The notes: generated by a model from the sequence alone, not told the origin. DNA of 64,000 nt from Accumulibacter sp. (GCF_023806635.1 NZ_JAMTDQ010000085.1:1-64000), one strand, 5' to 3'; shown: positions 17,961 through 28,897, numbered from the stretch's first letter. Numbers and translations: made by a program.

Positions 17961-20900
17961 ATGAATGCCCCGACTGACTTCGACATCGGCCCGCTGACCT
18001 GGGTCAAGAGCGAGATCGACCTCGCGCTGGAACGGGCCGAACAGGCACTGCCGGCGTTCCCGGACGACGCGGTCGACGCGGTGGACGATGAGAGCAATCG
18101 CAAGCAGATCAGGTTCTGCCGAACGCACCTGCATCAGGTACAGGGAGCGCTGACGATCGTCGGTCTCGACGGTGTCACACAAGTGGCAGAGGCCATGGAG
18201 TTCCTCCTCGAAGCGATGGAGAAGCAGGAACAGCCTGTCGATGCTACCGCGGTCAGCTTGGTGAATCGATCGCTGACCGCACTCCGCCATTATCTCGACG
18301 ACCTGATCAGCGGTCAGCCCAACCAGCCGCTGCGACTGCTGCCGCTTTATCGTGAGCTGCAGGCGGCACGTGGTCAGAGCCGGGTGATGGCGAGCGATCT
18401 CTTTTTTCCCGACCTGCGCGTCCGACCGCCGGCGCGCAGCACGGCGACGCCGAAGCTCGAACGTAGCGAGTTCGAACACCGTCTGCGGCAGCAGCGGGCA
18501 CATTTCCAGCGCGGTCTGCTGGCATGGTTGCGCGCGCCAAGGGAGCGCGCGGGCGTACCCGAGATGCTCAGCGCCGTCAAGCGCATCGAGGCCATCCAGG
18601 ACCTGCCATCGGCGCGGGCCTTCTGGTGGGTCGCAACGGCTTTCCTGACCGCACTGGGCGAAGGTGGCCTGCCCCCGGATGCCGATGCGCGACAGTTGTG
18701 CAGTCGTATCGACCTGCAGACCCGGCGCCTGCTGGAAGGTTCGAGCAACGTCGCCGAGCGCCTGATGCGTGACGCGTTGTATCTGGTCGGTCTTGCCCGC
18801 AGCAGCCATCGAACGGTGCAGAAGGTCAAGCAGGCGTACCGGTTGCCGGCCCTGATGGCGGCCGAGGTCGCTTCGGCGCCGGTGGCAGAGGATGCCGTCA
18901 GGCGCCGTCTGCGCGACGTGATCACCGCCACCGAAGAGGCGTGGAACCGGTTCTCGGCCGGCACCGCCCAGGCCCTGCCACTCTTCCGTGCCCACGCGGC
19001 GACTCTGACGACGGTTGCCGAGGAGGTCGGGCAACCCGACTTCCTGCGCCTGACCCGGGCGATCGCCGAGGTCGCAGCCTTCCTCGGACAGTCCCCGGCG
19101 CGCCACACCGATGCGCTGGCCATGGAGAACGCAACGGCCATCCTCCTCGCCCAGAACGCGCAGGAGAACCTCCAGTACCTGGGCGGCAGCTTTGCGCACC
19201 AGGTTGACGTTATGGCGGCGAGAATTCACGACTGCATCGCTGGTACGCCGCTGCCGCCGGAGTCGGAACTGCCGGCACTCGACGAGATGTCGCGCCAGGC
19301 ACAGGAAAAGATGCTCGTCGGGCAAGTCGCTCGCGAAATAACGAGCAACCTCGCGCAGATCGAACAGGTACTCGACGGCTTTTTCCGCGACGCGGACAGA
19401 CGAGGGGACCTGGTTCAGCTCGATGCGCCTCTACGGCAGGTCATCGGTGCGCTGGCGATGATGCGGCACGAGGGTGCCGTTGCCGTTCTCCGTCACTGCA
19501 CGGCTGAAGTGGCACGCTTCTCCGACCCGGGATACGAACCGCAACAGACCGACTTCGAACGGTTGGCGGAGCAGTTGTCGCTGGTGGGCTTCTTCGTCGA
19601 CGCCATGCAGACAGGGGCCGGGGACTTCGACGCGTTCGTCAGCCGCATGCGGGCAGGAGGCGAACCGGCTGCGATCGAAACCGAGGTGGCAACGGTCGAG
19701 CAGGAGGTCGAACAACAGAAGCGAGAAGCCCATGCCCTGCTCGTCGCCCTCAAGGAACAGCCCAGCGACGCCGCACTGCGGCAAGAGGTGGCGCAGAACC
19801 TGACGGCATTGCAGAAGGACGCCGACCTGGTTGCCGACAAGGAACTGGGACAGCAGGCAAAGCACGTGCTCACGGCGCTGGCTGCCGGCGGCGACGCCGC
19901 CTCACAGATCGACGCGGCGATGGCGACCCTGAAGCCCGAGGTTCCGGTCGCGCCGCCGCCATCGGCAGAGACCATCCAGCTCTCGCAGGCAACGGCGGCA
20001 GAGGTCGATGCCGAGTTGCTGGGAATCTTCCTCGAGGAAGCCGACGAAGTCCTGAGCAGCATCCAGGACAATCTGGGCCTGCTGCACAAGGAGCCGCACG
20101 ACGTCGAGGTCCTGACCGCTCTCCGCCGCTCGGTACACACCCTCAAGGGCAGCGGCCGCATGGTCGGGCTGAAGGACTTCGGCGAAGCCGCGTGGTCCGT
20201 GGAGCAGGTCCTGAACCTTTGGTTGCGACAGGAACTGGAGGTGACACCGCAGATCATCGACCTCATCGGCCAGGCCTACACGGCGTTCTCCACCTGGGTC
20301 GAGCATCTGAAGACCGGACTCGGCGAAGTACCCGACGTCGGCCGCATGTGCGTGCTGGCCGCAGCCCTGCGCGACGGCGACGAGACCGGACTGGCCGCTG
20401 CCGAGGGACCCGTCCCGACGGCGGGCATTGCCGAACGGCCTGACAGCGGGGTCGCCCAGGCGGCGCCAGCCATCACCAGCGGAGCGGCGGCAGCGCCGGA
20501 TCGTCCCCGCCTGTCGATTGCACCGGCATTGGCCGGTATTTTCCGCGATGAAGCGGCGGCCCACCTCGCCACGCTGCAGCGCGAGTTCTCGCTCCTCGAG
20601 GGAGACCTGGCGGCACCATCCAGCCACGAGATGTATCGCGCCGCGCACACCCTGGCTGGCATCGCGGGAACGGTCGGACTGGAGGCCATCAAGCACCTTG
20701 GGCACGCACTGGAACTGGCTCTCGTGCGGCGCAATCATGCCGCCGGCCGCGACAGTCTGGAAGCCTTCGAGACTGTCCGCCAGGCGATTGCCGAACTGGC
20801 ACTGATGCTCGCCGACGTCGCCCGCGAGCACGAGCCCGAGCCGATCCCGAGCCTGCTCGCAGCTCTGGATTCGCTCTACCCGGAACTGGCCTCGCCCGAG

Positions 20901-23333
20901 AGCGGCGAAACGGCCGCGACCACCGACGAGGAGCAGGCCGCAGCAGAACTCGCCCTGGCGATGCCGGCCGTCGTACCGGCAGCGATCGCCCCGCCGGCGG
21001 CGGCCGCCGAGGCAGAACCGCCGCTCGTACAGGACGAGTTCGACGAACAGCTGCTGCCACTTTTCATCGAGGAGGCGGTCGACCTCAACCAGAACATCGC
21101 CGCACAGCTGCGCGCCTGGCGCAGCAACCCCGCCGATCCCGAGCCCATACGCCGGCTCGCACGCCTGTTTCACAGTCTCAAGGGCAGCGCGCGCATGGCC
21201 GGTGCGATGAGTCTCGGCAACCTGACGCATGCGATCGAAACACGCATGAAGGAGGCGCAGGACGCCGGCGCCGCACCGATCGAACTGATCGACGACATCG
21301 ACAATGCATTTGACGTGATCGTCCAGGTGGTCGAAAGATTGCAGCGCGGAGAAACGGCCGATGCGCCGCTCGAGATTTCCGACGCTGCAGCGCTCGAGAT
21401 GGTCGGCGAAGCGTCCACCGATGCCGCAGCGGTTGACGTCGAGCGGGCAACCACCGGCGTACCCCGCCCCGAGGCACAGGAAGCCGAGGCCGAGGCTGCC
21501 GCACAGCGGGCGAACCTGCGCGTGCGCGCCGACCTGATCGACCGGCTGGTCAACGAGGCCGGCGAATTGTCGATCGCCCGCCTGCGCATCGAAGGCGAGA
21601 TGCGCGGCATCAAGGCTTCGCTGCTCGACCTCACCGAGAACGTGATCCGTCTGCGCCGACAGTTGCGCGAGATCGAGATACAGGCCGAACTGCAGATGCA
21701 GTCCCGCACGGCCGTAAGCGACGAGCAGCATGCCGACTTCGATCCACTCGAATTCGACCGCTTCACCCGCTTCCAGGAACTGACCCGGATGATGGCCGAA
21801 TCGGTGAACGACGTCGCCACCGTGCAGCAGAACCTGCTGAAGAACCTCGACGACGCGAACGCGGCGATCATCGCCCAGGCCCGCCTGAATCGTGAGGTGC
21901 AGCAGGAGCTGATGTCGGTGCGCATGGTTCCGTTCGCCAGCATCGCCGACCGTCTGTATCGCATCGTTCGCCAGGCGAGCAAGGACACTGGCAAGCGGGC
22001 GAACCTCGAGATCCGCGGCGCCCAGCTCGAACTCGACCGCAGCGTGCTCGACAAGATGCTGGCGCCACTGGAGCATGTGCTGCGCAATGCCGTGGCACAC
22101 GGACTCGAGGATGCGCCGTTGCGTCTCGCCCGGGGAAAGGCGGATATCGGCGAGATCACCTTGACCCTGATGCAGGAAGGAAACGAGGTCATCCTGTCGA
22201 TCGCCGATGACGGCACCGGCCTCGACCTCGCACGGCTGCGGGAACGCGGCCTGCGCTCCGGTCTCTTGCGCGAGGAGGATGCCGACGACGCGGAACGGGT
22301 GATCGACCTGATCTTTGCCCCCGGCATCTCGACAGCCACCCAGGTGTCCCAGCTGGCCGGTCGCGGCATCGGCATGGACGTCCTGAAGAGCGAGGTGACG
22401 AGCCTTGGTGGTCGCATCGAGGTTCTTTCCAGCGCCGGTCAGGGAACCACCTTCCGGCTCTACCTGCCGCTGACACTGGCCGTCACCAAGGCTCTGCTGG
22501 TCCGCTCCGGAGACCGCCAGTACGCGATCCCGGCAGCCATGATCGAACAGGCGCTGGACCTCAAGGAAAAGAGCCTGGCGCGAATCCGAGACGGTCGCGA
22601 GGCGGTGTGGACCGGCAACCGCTACCCGTTCAGCTACCTGCCGCATCTTCTCGGCGAGCCGCAGGCGCTGCCCGAGAAGCACGTGCAGTACTGGGTCCTG
22701 CTGCTGCGCAGCGGCAGCAAGCGCGTGGCGCTGCAGGTCGACGAACTGCTCGGCAACCAGGAAATCGTCGTCAAGAACATTGGCGCCCAGCTGGCGCGGG
22801 TGATTGGCGTCGATGGCGCCACGGTCCTCGGCAACGGGCAGGTCGTGCTGATCCTGAATCCGATCGCCCTCGCCAGTCGTGACCGCCTGCCGCAAGCGGT
22901 CGCACCGGTGCCGACGGTGCGACAACCTCTGGCTGCCGATCGCAGCACGGCGACCGCCCCGACCGTCATCATCGTTGACGACTCGCTGACCGTACGCAAG
23001 ATCACCAGCCGGCTGCTGGCACGCGAGGGTTACCAAGTGATGACCGCCAAGGACGGCGTCGACGCCCTCGAGCAGATGGTCGCCGTCGTTCCGGATGTAA
23101 TGCTGGTCGATATCGAGATGCCGCGCATGGATGGTTTCGAGCTGACGCGAAACGTGCGCGCCGACAAGCGGCTGGGATCTGTCCCGATCATCATGATCAC
23201 CTCACGAACGGCTGAGAAACACCGGCAGTACGCGCTCGAACTCGGCGTCAATCATTATCTGGGCAAGCCTTTCCAGGAGGACGAGCTGTTGCGCCTCGTC
23301 AGCGGTCACGTCGAGGAACTCCGCCACGCTTGA
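17961..23333 (+). CDS. chpA: hybrid chemosensory histidine kinase ChpA (PilL)
   Basis: A 1790-residue CheA-type hybrid kinase, core of the twitching-motility chemosensory array. An N-terminal FimL-like/degenerate Hpt region (HQVQGALTIVG) is followed by Hpt domains with candidate phospho-histidines His726 (HTLKGSGRMVG), His896 (HTLAGIAGTVG) and His1071 (HSLKGSARMAG). Then come the dimerisation segment (about 1190-1340), the HATPase (HVLRNAVAHGLED and GRGIGMDVLKSEV), a CheW domain (about 1510-1645) and a C-terminal receiver with Asp1717 in LVDIEMPRMDG. ATG 17961 is preferred over upstream TTG 17943. The central part is Ala/Glu-rich. The 3' end overlaps the convergent photolyase gene by 35 bases. 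Confidence 0.95.
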   Translation: MNAPTDFDIGPLTWVKSEIDLALERAEQALPAFPDDAVDAVDDESNRKQIRFCRTHLHQVQGALTIVGLDGVTQVAEAMEFLLEAMEKQEQPVDATAVSLVNRSLTALRHYLDDLISGQPNQPLRLLPLYRELQAARGQSRVMASDLFFPDLRVRPPARSTATPKLERSEFEHRLRQQRAHFQRGLLAWLRAPRERAGVPEMLSAVKRIEAIQDLPSARAFWWVATAFLTALGEGGLPPDADARQLCSRIDLQTRRLLEGSSNVAERLMRDALYLVGLARSSHRTVQKVKQAYRLPALMAAEVASAPVAEDAVRRRLRDVITATEEAWNRFSAGTAQALPLFRAHAATLTTVAEEVGQPDFLRLTRAIAEVAAFLGQSPARHTDALAMENATAILLAQNAQENLQYLGGSFAHQVDVMAARIHDCIAGTPLPPESELPALDEMSRQAQEKMLVGQVAREITSNLAQIEQVLDGFFRDADRRGDLVQLDAPLRQVIGALAMMRHEGAVAVLRHCTAEVARFSDPGYEPQQTDFERLAEQLSLVGFFVDAMQTGAGDFDAFVSRMRAGGEPAAIETEVATVEQEVEQQKREAHALLVALKEQPSDAALRQEVAQNLTALQKDADLVADKELGQQAKHVLTALAAGGDAASQIDAAMATLKPEVPVAPPPSAETIQLSQATAAEVDAELLGIFLEEADEVLSSIQDNLGLLHKEPHDVEVLTALRRSVHTLKGSGRMVGLKDFGEAAWSVEQVLNLWLRQELEVTPQIIDLIGQAYTAFSTWVEHLKTGLGEVPDVGRMCVLAAALRDGDETGLAAAEGPVPTAGIAERPDSGVAQAAPAITSGAAAAPDRPRLSIAPALAGIFRDEAAAHLATLQREFSLLEGDLAAPSSHEMYRAAHTLAGIAGTVGLEAIKHLGHALELALVRRNHAAGRDSLEAFETVRQAIAELALMLADVAREHEPEPIPSLLAALDSLYPELASPESGETAATTDEEQAAAELALAMPAVVPAAIAPPAAAAEAEPPLVQDEFDEQLLPLFIEEAVDLNQNIAAQLRAWRSNPADPEPIRRLARLFHSLKGSARMAGAMSLGNLTHAIETRMKEAQDAGAAPIELIDDIDNAFDVIVQVVERLQRGETADAPLEISDAAALEMVGEASTDAAAVDVERATTGVPRPEAQEAEAEAAAQRANLRVRADLIDRLVNEAGELSIARLRIEGEMRGIKASLLDLTENVIRLRRQLREIEIQAELQMQSRTAVSDEQHADFDPLEFDRFTRFQELTRMMAESVNDVATVQQNLLKNLDDANAAIIAQARLNREVQQELMSVRMVPFASIADRLYRIVRQASKDTGKRANLEIRGAQLELDRSVLDKMLAPLEHVLRNAVAHGLEDAPLRLARGKADIGEITLTLMQEGNEVILSIADDGTGLDLARLRERGLRSGLLREEDADDAERVIDLIFAPGISTATQVSQLAGRGIGMDVLKSEVTSLGGRIEVLSSAGQGTTFRLYLPLTLAVTKALLVRSGDRQYAIPAAMIEQALDLKEKSLARIRDGREAVWTGNRYPFSYLPHLLGEPQALPEKHVQYWVLLLRSGSKRVALQVDELLGNQEIVVKNIGAQLARVIGVDGATVLGNGQVVLILNPIALASRDRLPQAVAPVPTVRQPLAADRSTATAPTVIIVDDSLTVRKITSRLLAREGYQVMTAKDGVDALEQMVAVVPDVMLVDIEMPRMDGFELTRNVRADKRLGSVPIIMITSRTAEKHRQYALELGVNHYLGKPFQEDELLRLVSGHVEELRHA

Positions 23334-24759
23334 CGACGCCATAGCGCTGCAGTGTCCGGCGCCGGGCCTCGTCGTGGTCAACGATCGGTGCCGGTGTCTG
23401 CAGTCCGACGTGAATGCCACATGCGGCCTGCGCCGCCGCGCTCATCCGCCAGGGCGCATGGATGAAGCGATCGGGAACGCTGGCCAATTCAGGCAGGTAG
23501 CGACGGATGAACCTGCCGCCCGGATCGAAGCGCTCGGATTGCGTGACGGGATTGAAGATCCGGAAGTAGGGCTGCGCGTCGCAGCCGGTCGATGCCGCCC
23601 ACTGCCAGCCGCCGTTGTTGGCCGCAAGATCGAAGTCATTCAGCTGACGGGCGAAATAGGCCTCGCCCCGGCGCCAGTCGATGCCCAGATCCTTCGTCAG
23701 GAACGACGCCACCAGCATCCGTAGGCGGTTGTGCATGTACCCGGTTCGGTTGATCTGGCGCATGCCGGCGTCGACCAGAGGGTAGCCCGTCCGCCCGGCG
23801 CACCAGTCGGCGAACGCCTGCTCGGCGACAGCGCCCTGTTCCCAGGTGATGGCGTCGTACTCCGGCCGGAAGGAGCGCTCGACGACGTGCGGAAAGCGGT
23901 CGAGAATCATGAAGTAGAAGTCGCGCCACACGAGTTCGGACAGCCAGGTGGCCGCGCCCTCGGCCCCCGGCCGCAGGGCACCGGCGGTGACCGCCAGGGC
24001 GACGAGCTGCCGCACCGAAACCGTTCCGAAACGCAGGTGCACCGAGAGATAGGAAACCCCCTTGACGGCAGGAAAGTCGCGCTGCTGCCTGTAGAGATGC
24101 AGGCGCCCGGCGAAATCCTGCAGCCGCTCACGGCCACCGGACATGCCGGGAGCAATGCCCAGCGCCCGCAGCCCGGCTTCGCCAAAGCCGAGTTCGACGA
24201 GCGAAGGCACACCAAGCGCCAGCGGCGATGCCACCAGCCGGCCACCCTTTCCCCTGTGCGGCTGCCAGTCGTCCTGGCTCAGCCGCTTCAGCCAGGCATT
24301 GCGGTATGGTGTGAAGACCGTATGCGGTCGCCCTGCCTGGGTCAGGACCTCCTCGCCGTCGAACAGCGCCTGGTCCTTGAACAACTCGAAACCGATGCCC
24401 TGCGCGCGCAGCGCCATCGCCACAGCTGCGTCGCGTTGCCGCGCCTGCGGCTCGTAATCCCGATTGGCGAACACCGCCGTCACCGCCAGTTCGCGCGCCA
24501 GAAGAGGAATCTCCGCACGCGCCCAGCCGTGGCGGACGACCAGCGCGCCGCCCTGCGCCCGCAGCGCGTGGTCGAGCTCCAGCAGCGATTCGCGGATGAA
24601 CTCGACGCGCCGATCAGGCGTGTGGCGCAGCGGATCGAGGATCTCGCAATCGAAGACGAAGGCGCAGTGTACGCGTCTGGCGCGCCGCAGCGCCTCGCAC
24701 AATGCCGCATGATCATGATCCCGCAGGTCACGCCGAAACCAGACAAGTATGGAGTCCAC
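23299..24759 (-). CDS. phrB: deoxyribodipyrimidine photo-lyase (CPD photolyase)
   Basis: Light-driven repair of cyclobutane pyrimidine dimers using FAD and an antenna chromophore. The 486-residue protein starts with SILVWFRRDLRDHDHAAL (Rossmann antenna domain) and has the C-terminal FAD-binding blocks ELVWRDFYFMIL, MRQINRTGYMHNRLRMLVAS, and NNGGWQWAASTGCDAQPYFR, followed by FNPVTQSERFDP. These agree with class I CPD photolyases. The arginine-rich C-terminus overlaps the end of chpA. The start is 47 bases from the divergent yqgE. Confidence 0.94.
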   Translation of the reverse strand: MDSILVWFRRDLRDHDHAALCEALRRARRVHCAFVFDCEILDPLRHTPDRRVEFIRESLLELDHALRAQGGALVVRHGWARAEIPLLARELAVTAVFANRDYEPQARQRDAAVAMALRAQGIGFELFKDQALFDGEEVLTQAGRPHTVFTPYRNAWLKRLSQDDWQPHRGKGGRLVASPLALGVPSLVELGFGEAGLRALGIAPGMSGGRERLQDFAGRLHLYRQQRDFPAVKGVSYLSVHLRFGTVSVRQLVALAVTAGALRPGAEGAATWLSELVWRDFYFMILDRFPHVVERSFRPEYDAITWEQGAVAEQAFADWCAGRTGYPLVDAGMRQINRTGYMHNRLRMLVASFLTKDLGIDWRRGEAYFARQLNDFDLAANNGGWQWAASTGCDAQPYFRIFNPVTQSERFDPGGRFIRRYLPELASVPDRFIHAPWRMSAAAQAACGIHVGLQTPAPIVDHDEARRRTLQRYGVVKRGGVPRRDR

Positions 24760-24771
24760 CGCCGATTACCT

Positions 24772-24800
24772 TTGTGTCGGCTGCCAGCGCCGATTAGAAT
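24772..24800 (+). promoter_or_regulatory. sigma70-type promoter of yqgE-ruvX-pyrR-pyrB-pyrC'
   Basis: TTGTGT (24772-24777) and TAGAAT (24795-24800) with a 17-base spacer. The predicted transcription start falls at or beside the ATG at 24807, so the first gene may be translated from a leaderless or nearly leaderless mRNA. Confidence 0.5.
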
Positions 24801-24806
24801 GAGAAC

Positions 24807-25367
24807 ATGCAGAGCATCGATCTGACTGATCATTTTCTCATTGCCATGCCAGCGATGGTGGACTCCTATTTCGCCAAGTCGCTCGTTTACGTGGCTGAGC
24901 ACAACCCGCGAGGCGCCCTCGGGCTGATCGTCAACCGACCAATCGACATGAGCCTCGGCAGCCTGCTCGAGCGCATCGAGGTGCCGCTGCAGGCCGATGG
25001 AGTCGCCAACCTGCCGGTTTTCTTCGGTGGCCCGGTACAGACCGACCGCGGTTTCGTACTGCACCGACCGGTCGGCAACTGGCAGTCCACTCTGGTGGTC
25101 AATGAGCACGTCGGCTTGACCAGTTCACGCGACATCCTGCAGGCAGTCGCCCTGCACGGGCAGCCGCGCGACCTCATGGTGACGCTCGGCTATGCGGGCT
25201 GGGCCGCTGGCCAGATCGAGCACGAGCTGGCGCAGAATGCATGGCTGACGGTACCCGCCGAACTGCGCATCCTGTTCGAGCTGCCATACGAGGAACGACT
25301 GCCGTCGGCACTCGAACTGCTCGGCGTCAGCCTGACCAACCTCGTCGACGAAGCGGGACATGCCTGA
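24807..25367 (+). CDS. YqgE/AlgH family protein
   Basis: A 186-residue UPF0301 (YqgE/AlgH) protein. Family blocks are [46 protein letters not shown] and [13 protein letters not shown]-type sequence (here [11 protein letters not shown]). The molecular function is unsettled; AlgH was named from alginate regulation in Pseudomonas. It is almost always beside ruvX, and here it overlaps ruvX by 8 bases and leads the pyr genes. Confidence 0.93.
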   Translation: MQSIDLTDHFLIAMPAMVDSYFAKSLVYVAEHNPRGALGLIVNRPIDMSLGSLLERIEVPLQADGVANLPVFFGGPVQTDRGFVLHRPVGNWQSTLVVNEHVGLTSSRDILQAVALHGQPRDLMVTLGYAGWAAGQIEHELAQNAWLTVPAELRILFELPYEERLPSALELLGVSLTNLVDEAGHA

Positions 25368-25812
25368 CACGGATGCACGGCGGCGGGGCACCGTCCTCGC
25401 GTTCGATTTCGGCGAGAAGCGCATCGGCGTGGCGGTCGGCGACTGGCAACTGCAGCAGGCGCATCCCCTGACGACGATCGATGCCGAAGCGAGCAGGACG
25501 CGCTTTGCCGCCATCGCCGCCCTGATCGCCGAATGGCAACCGGACAGTCTCGTGGTCGGACGCCCGCTCGCGCTCGATGGCACGCCGCATGCCATGACGG
25601 CGCGCTGTGCGCGCTTCGCCAACCAGCTCCGCGGCCGCTTCGGCCTCGGCGTCGAACACGCCGACGAACGGCTGAGCTCGGCGGACGCCGCCGCGCGCTT
25701 GCGCGCAGCCGGACACCGCGCCCACGAGGCACGGCGGCACCTCGATGCCGTCGCCGCCCAACTGATCCTGCAGGGCCATTTCGACGCCGCGGGCGATCGT
25801 GTCGCCTGCTGA
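25360..25812 (+). CDS. ruvX: putative pre-16S rRNA nuclease / Holliday junction resolvase-like RuvX (YqgF)
   Basis: A 150-residue RNase H-like protein thought to trim the 5' end of 16S rRNA. The catalytic aspartate lies in [16 protein letters not shown], the second acidic residue in the [10 protein letters not shown] segment (Glu of DERLSS), and the third in [13 protein letters not shown]. Its start overlaps yqgE by 8 bases, and pyrR begins 18 bases after its stop. Confidence 0.93.
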   Translation: MPDTDARRRGTVLAFDFGEKRIGVAVGDWQLQQAHPLTTIDAEASRTRFAAIAALIAEWQPDSLVVGRPLALDGTPHAMTARCARFANQLRGRFGLGVEHADERLSSADAAARLRAAGHRAHEARRHLDAVAAQLILQGHFDAAGDRVAC

Positions 25813-25830
25813 GCCAACCCGGGAACTCAG

Positions 25831-26347
25831 ATGAACGCCGAGAAGAAGCGCCCGACGGTCGTACTGCCCGACGCCGAACTGCTGTGCGTTCAACTGGCCG
25901 GACTGATCCGGCCGCGCCTGCGACCGGAAACAGTCCTTGTCGGCATCCATAGCGGCGGCGTCTGGGTGGCGCAGCGCCTGCACGCGCTGCTCGGCCTGGG
26001 CAATGAGATCGGCCTGATCGACGTCTCCTTCTACCGCGACGATTACGGGGCGCGCGGCCTGCATCCGCGGGTGCAGCCAAGCTCGATTCCGTTCGACGTC
26101 GAAGACCGCACGCTGGTTCTTGTGGACGACGTCCTGTACACCGGCCGCACGACCCGCGCTGCAATCAACGAGCTGTTCGATTATGGCCGCCCGGCAATGA
26201 TCCAACTCGCCGTCCTGGCCGATCGTGGTCACCGCCAACTCCCCATCTGCGCCGACTTCTGCCCGTGGCGAGTCGATCTCGACCCGTCCTCCGAACTGGT
26301 TCTCTCGCAGAACGACAACGGAGGACTGCAGTGGAGCCTCGACGAGC

Positions 26348-26355
<8 letters not shown>
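25831..26355 (+). CDS. pyrR: PyrR: pyr operon regulator / uracil phosphoribosyltransferase
   Basis: A 174-residue type I phosphoribosyltransferase. The PRPP-binding loop is [17 protein letters not shown] (about residues 92-108), and [14 protein letters not shown] is the flexible-loop region. In Bacillus PyrR binds pyr mRNA; in proteobacteria it may act mainly as a uracil phosphoribosyltransferase or regulator in a less understood way. I see no PyrR-type anti-antiterminator hairpin nearby. Its last 8 bases overlap pyrB, which supports a role in pyrimidine control. Confidence 0.93.
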
Positions 26356-27307
<952 letters not shown>

Positions 27308-27310
27308 GGC

Positions 27311-28567
27311 ATGGGCGAGGCAGCGCTGCAGATCCGCAACGGCCGTCTGGTCGATCCGGCCAACGGGGTGGACGCACCACTCGACCTGTTCATTTCCGGC
27401 GGTCGCGTCGCAGCGATCGGTCAGCCACCAGCTGGCTTCACGGCGCAGCGCGTCATCGACGCCAGTGGCCTGATCGTCTGCCCGGGACTGGTCGATCTGT
27501 CGGCGCGCCTCGGCGCCATCGAGCCCGAACTCGCGGCAGCCGTCGCCGGTGGCGTCACCTCGCTAGCCTGCCCGCCCGACAGCAAACCGCCGCTCGACGA
27601 ACCGGGTCTGGTCGAACGACTGGTCAGGCGCAGCGCCACCGTCGGTCTGGCGCGCGTCCATCCGATCGGCGCCCTGACCGAGCAACTCGCCGGCGAGCGA
27701 CTTGCCGAGATGAACAGCCTCGCGCGTGCCGGCTGCATTGCCTTCTCGCAGGCCAAACGGGCGATCGTCGACACGCAGATCCTGCTGCGGGCCATGCAGT
27801 ATGCAGCCACCTTTGGCTATGCCGTGCGCTTGCGCCCGCAGGATGACTTTCTTGCCCGCGACGGCGTCGCGCACGATGGCGAAGTCGCGTCGCGGCTTGG
27901 CCTGACCGGCATCCCGGTGGTCGCCGAAAGCATCGCCACCGCAACCGCCCTGCAACTGGCCGCGCACACCGGCGTACGACTGCACCTGTCCCGCCTTTCG
28001 TCGGCGGCGGCGATCGACCTCGTGCGTGCGGCCAGGGACGCCGGCATGCGGGTCAGCTGCGACGTCGCGGTGCACCACCTGCACCTTTCGGAAATGGACA
28101 TCGGCTTTTTCGACAGCAATGCACGCTTCGACCCGCCGCTGCGTTCGGCGAGCGACCGCGACGCGCTGCGCAGCGCGGTCGCCGACGGGCTGGCGGCGAT
28201 CTGTTCCGACCACACGCCGGTCGACGCGGACGGCAAGCAGTTGCCGTTCGCCGAAGCCCTGCCCGGTGCTACCGCCGTCGAACTGCTGCTGCCATTGACC
28301 CTGCTCTGGGCAACTCAGTCCCGGCTACCGCTGCTGCAGGCGCTCGCCCGCATCACGTCGGATGCAGCGGCGATCCTCGGCATCGCGGCGGGTTCCCTTG
28401 CCGTCGGCGAGGCGGCCGACGTGTGCGTCTTCGATCCCGACGAATCCTGGCGCGTCACCCCCGAAAGCTTGCGCAGTCAGGGCAAGCACACGCCCTATCT
28501 CGGCTATGAGCTCAGCGGCCGGGTCCGCCTGACACTGGTCGGCGGCAAGGTCGTCTTCGAGGGCTGA
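27311..28567 (+). CDS. pyrC': inactive dihydroorotase-like subunit PyrC' (PyrX) of ATCase
   Basis: A 418-residue dihydroorotase homologue lacking zinc ligands. Active enzymes have a GLVD-x-HVHLREPG motif; here the segment reads GLVDLSARLGAIEPE, so both histidines are gone. The next metal-site histidine region (normally H-A/C-E-D) reads RLRPQDDFL. The late SDHTPVDADGK block and overall fold are kept. In Pseudomonas PyrC' is catalytically dead but needed to assemble active PyrB, and the adjacency to pyrB fits that. A working dihydroorotase must be encoded elsewhere. Confidence 0.9.
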   Translation: MGEAALQIRNGRLVDPANGVDAPLDLFISGGRVAAIGQPPAGFTAQRVIDASGLIVCPGLVDLSARLGAIEPELAAAVAGGVTSLACPPDSKPPLDEPGLVERLVRRSATVGLARVHPIGALTEQLAGERLAEMNSLARAGCIAFSQAKRAIVDTQILLRAMQYAATFGYAVRLRPQDDFLARDGVAHDGEVASRLGLTGIPVVAESIATATALQLAAHTGVRLHLSRLSSAAAIDLVRAARDAGMRVSCDVAVHHLHLSEMDIGFFDSNARFDPPLRSASDRDALRSAVADGLAAICSDHTPVDADGKQLPFAEALPGATAVELLLPLTLLWATQSRLPLLQALARITSDAAAILGIAAGSLAVGEAADVCVFDPDESWRVTPESLRSQGKHTPYLGYELSGRVRLTLVGGKVVFEG

Positions 28568-28603
28568 GGCGGCAGCACGGCCGGGCGCCCGCCGCCAGCC
28601 CTC

Positions 28604-28894
28604 TCATTCGCCGCGCAGGCGCAGCACGGCGTCGGCCGGCGCCCCGTTGACCAGCAACAGCTTGCGCCGCGACTTCTCGCCGCTGCGGATCGTCACCGCC
28701 GACCGTGGCACGTCGAGCCGTTGTGCGATCAGGTCGATCAGGGCCGCATTCGCGCGGCCATCGACGGCCGCTGCCGCCAGACGAACCTTCAATGCATCAG
28801 CATGCTCACCGACCACCTCGGTGTGTTTCGCCCCCGGCTGAACATGCACCGTGATGCTCAGCGTTCCCGCAAGCTGCCGCGCCCATTGGCCCAC
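28604..28894 (-). CDS. DUF167 (YggU) family protein
   Basis: A 96-residue protein of the YggU/DUF167 family, function unknown. Typical blocks are VQPGAKHTEVVGEH, KVRLAAAAVDGRANAALIDLIA and SGEKSRRKLLLVNG. It starts 3 bases after the yggT stop, the last gene of yggS-proC-yggT-yggU, and converges on pyrC'. Confidence 0.9.
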   Translation of the reverse strand: MGQWARQLAGTLSITVHVQPGAKHTEVVGEHADALKVRLAAAAVDGRANAALIDLIAQRLDVPRSAVTIRSGEKSRRKLLLVNGAPADAVLRLRGE

Positions 28895-28897
28895 GAG

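Noticed and set aside
19902-23036. A 1044-codon open frame on the minus strand inside chpA.
   Set aside because: The plus strand encodes unmistakable Hpt, HATPase, CheW and receiver motifs; the antisense frame is a high-GC shadow.
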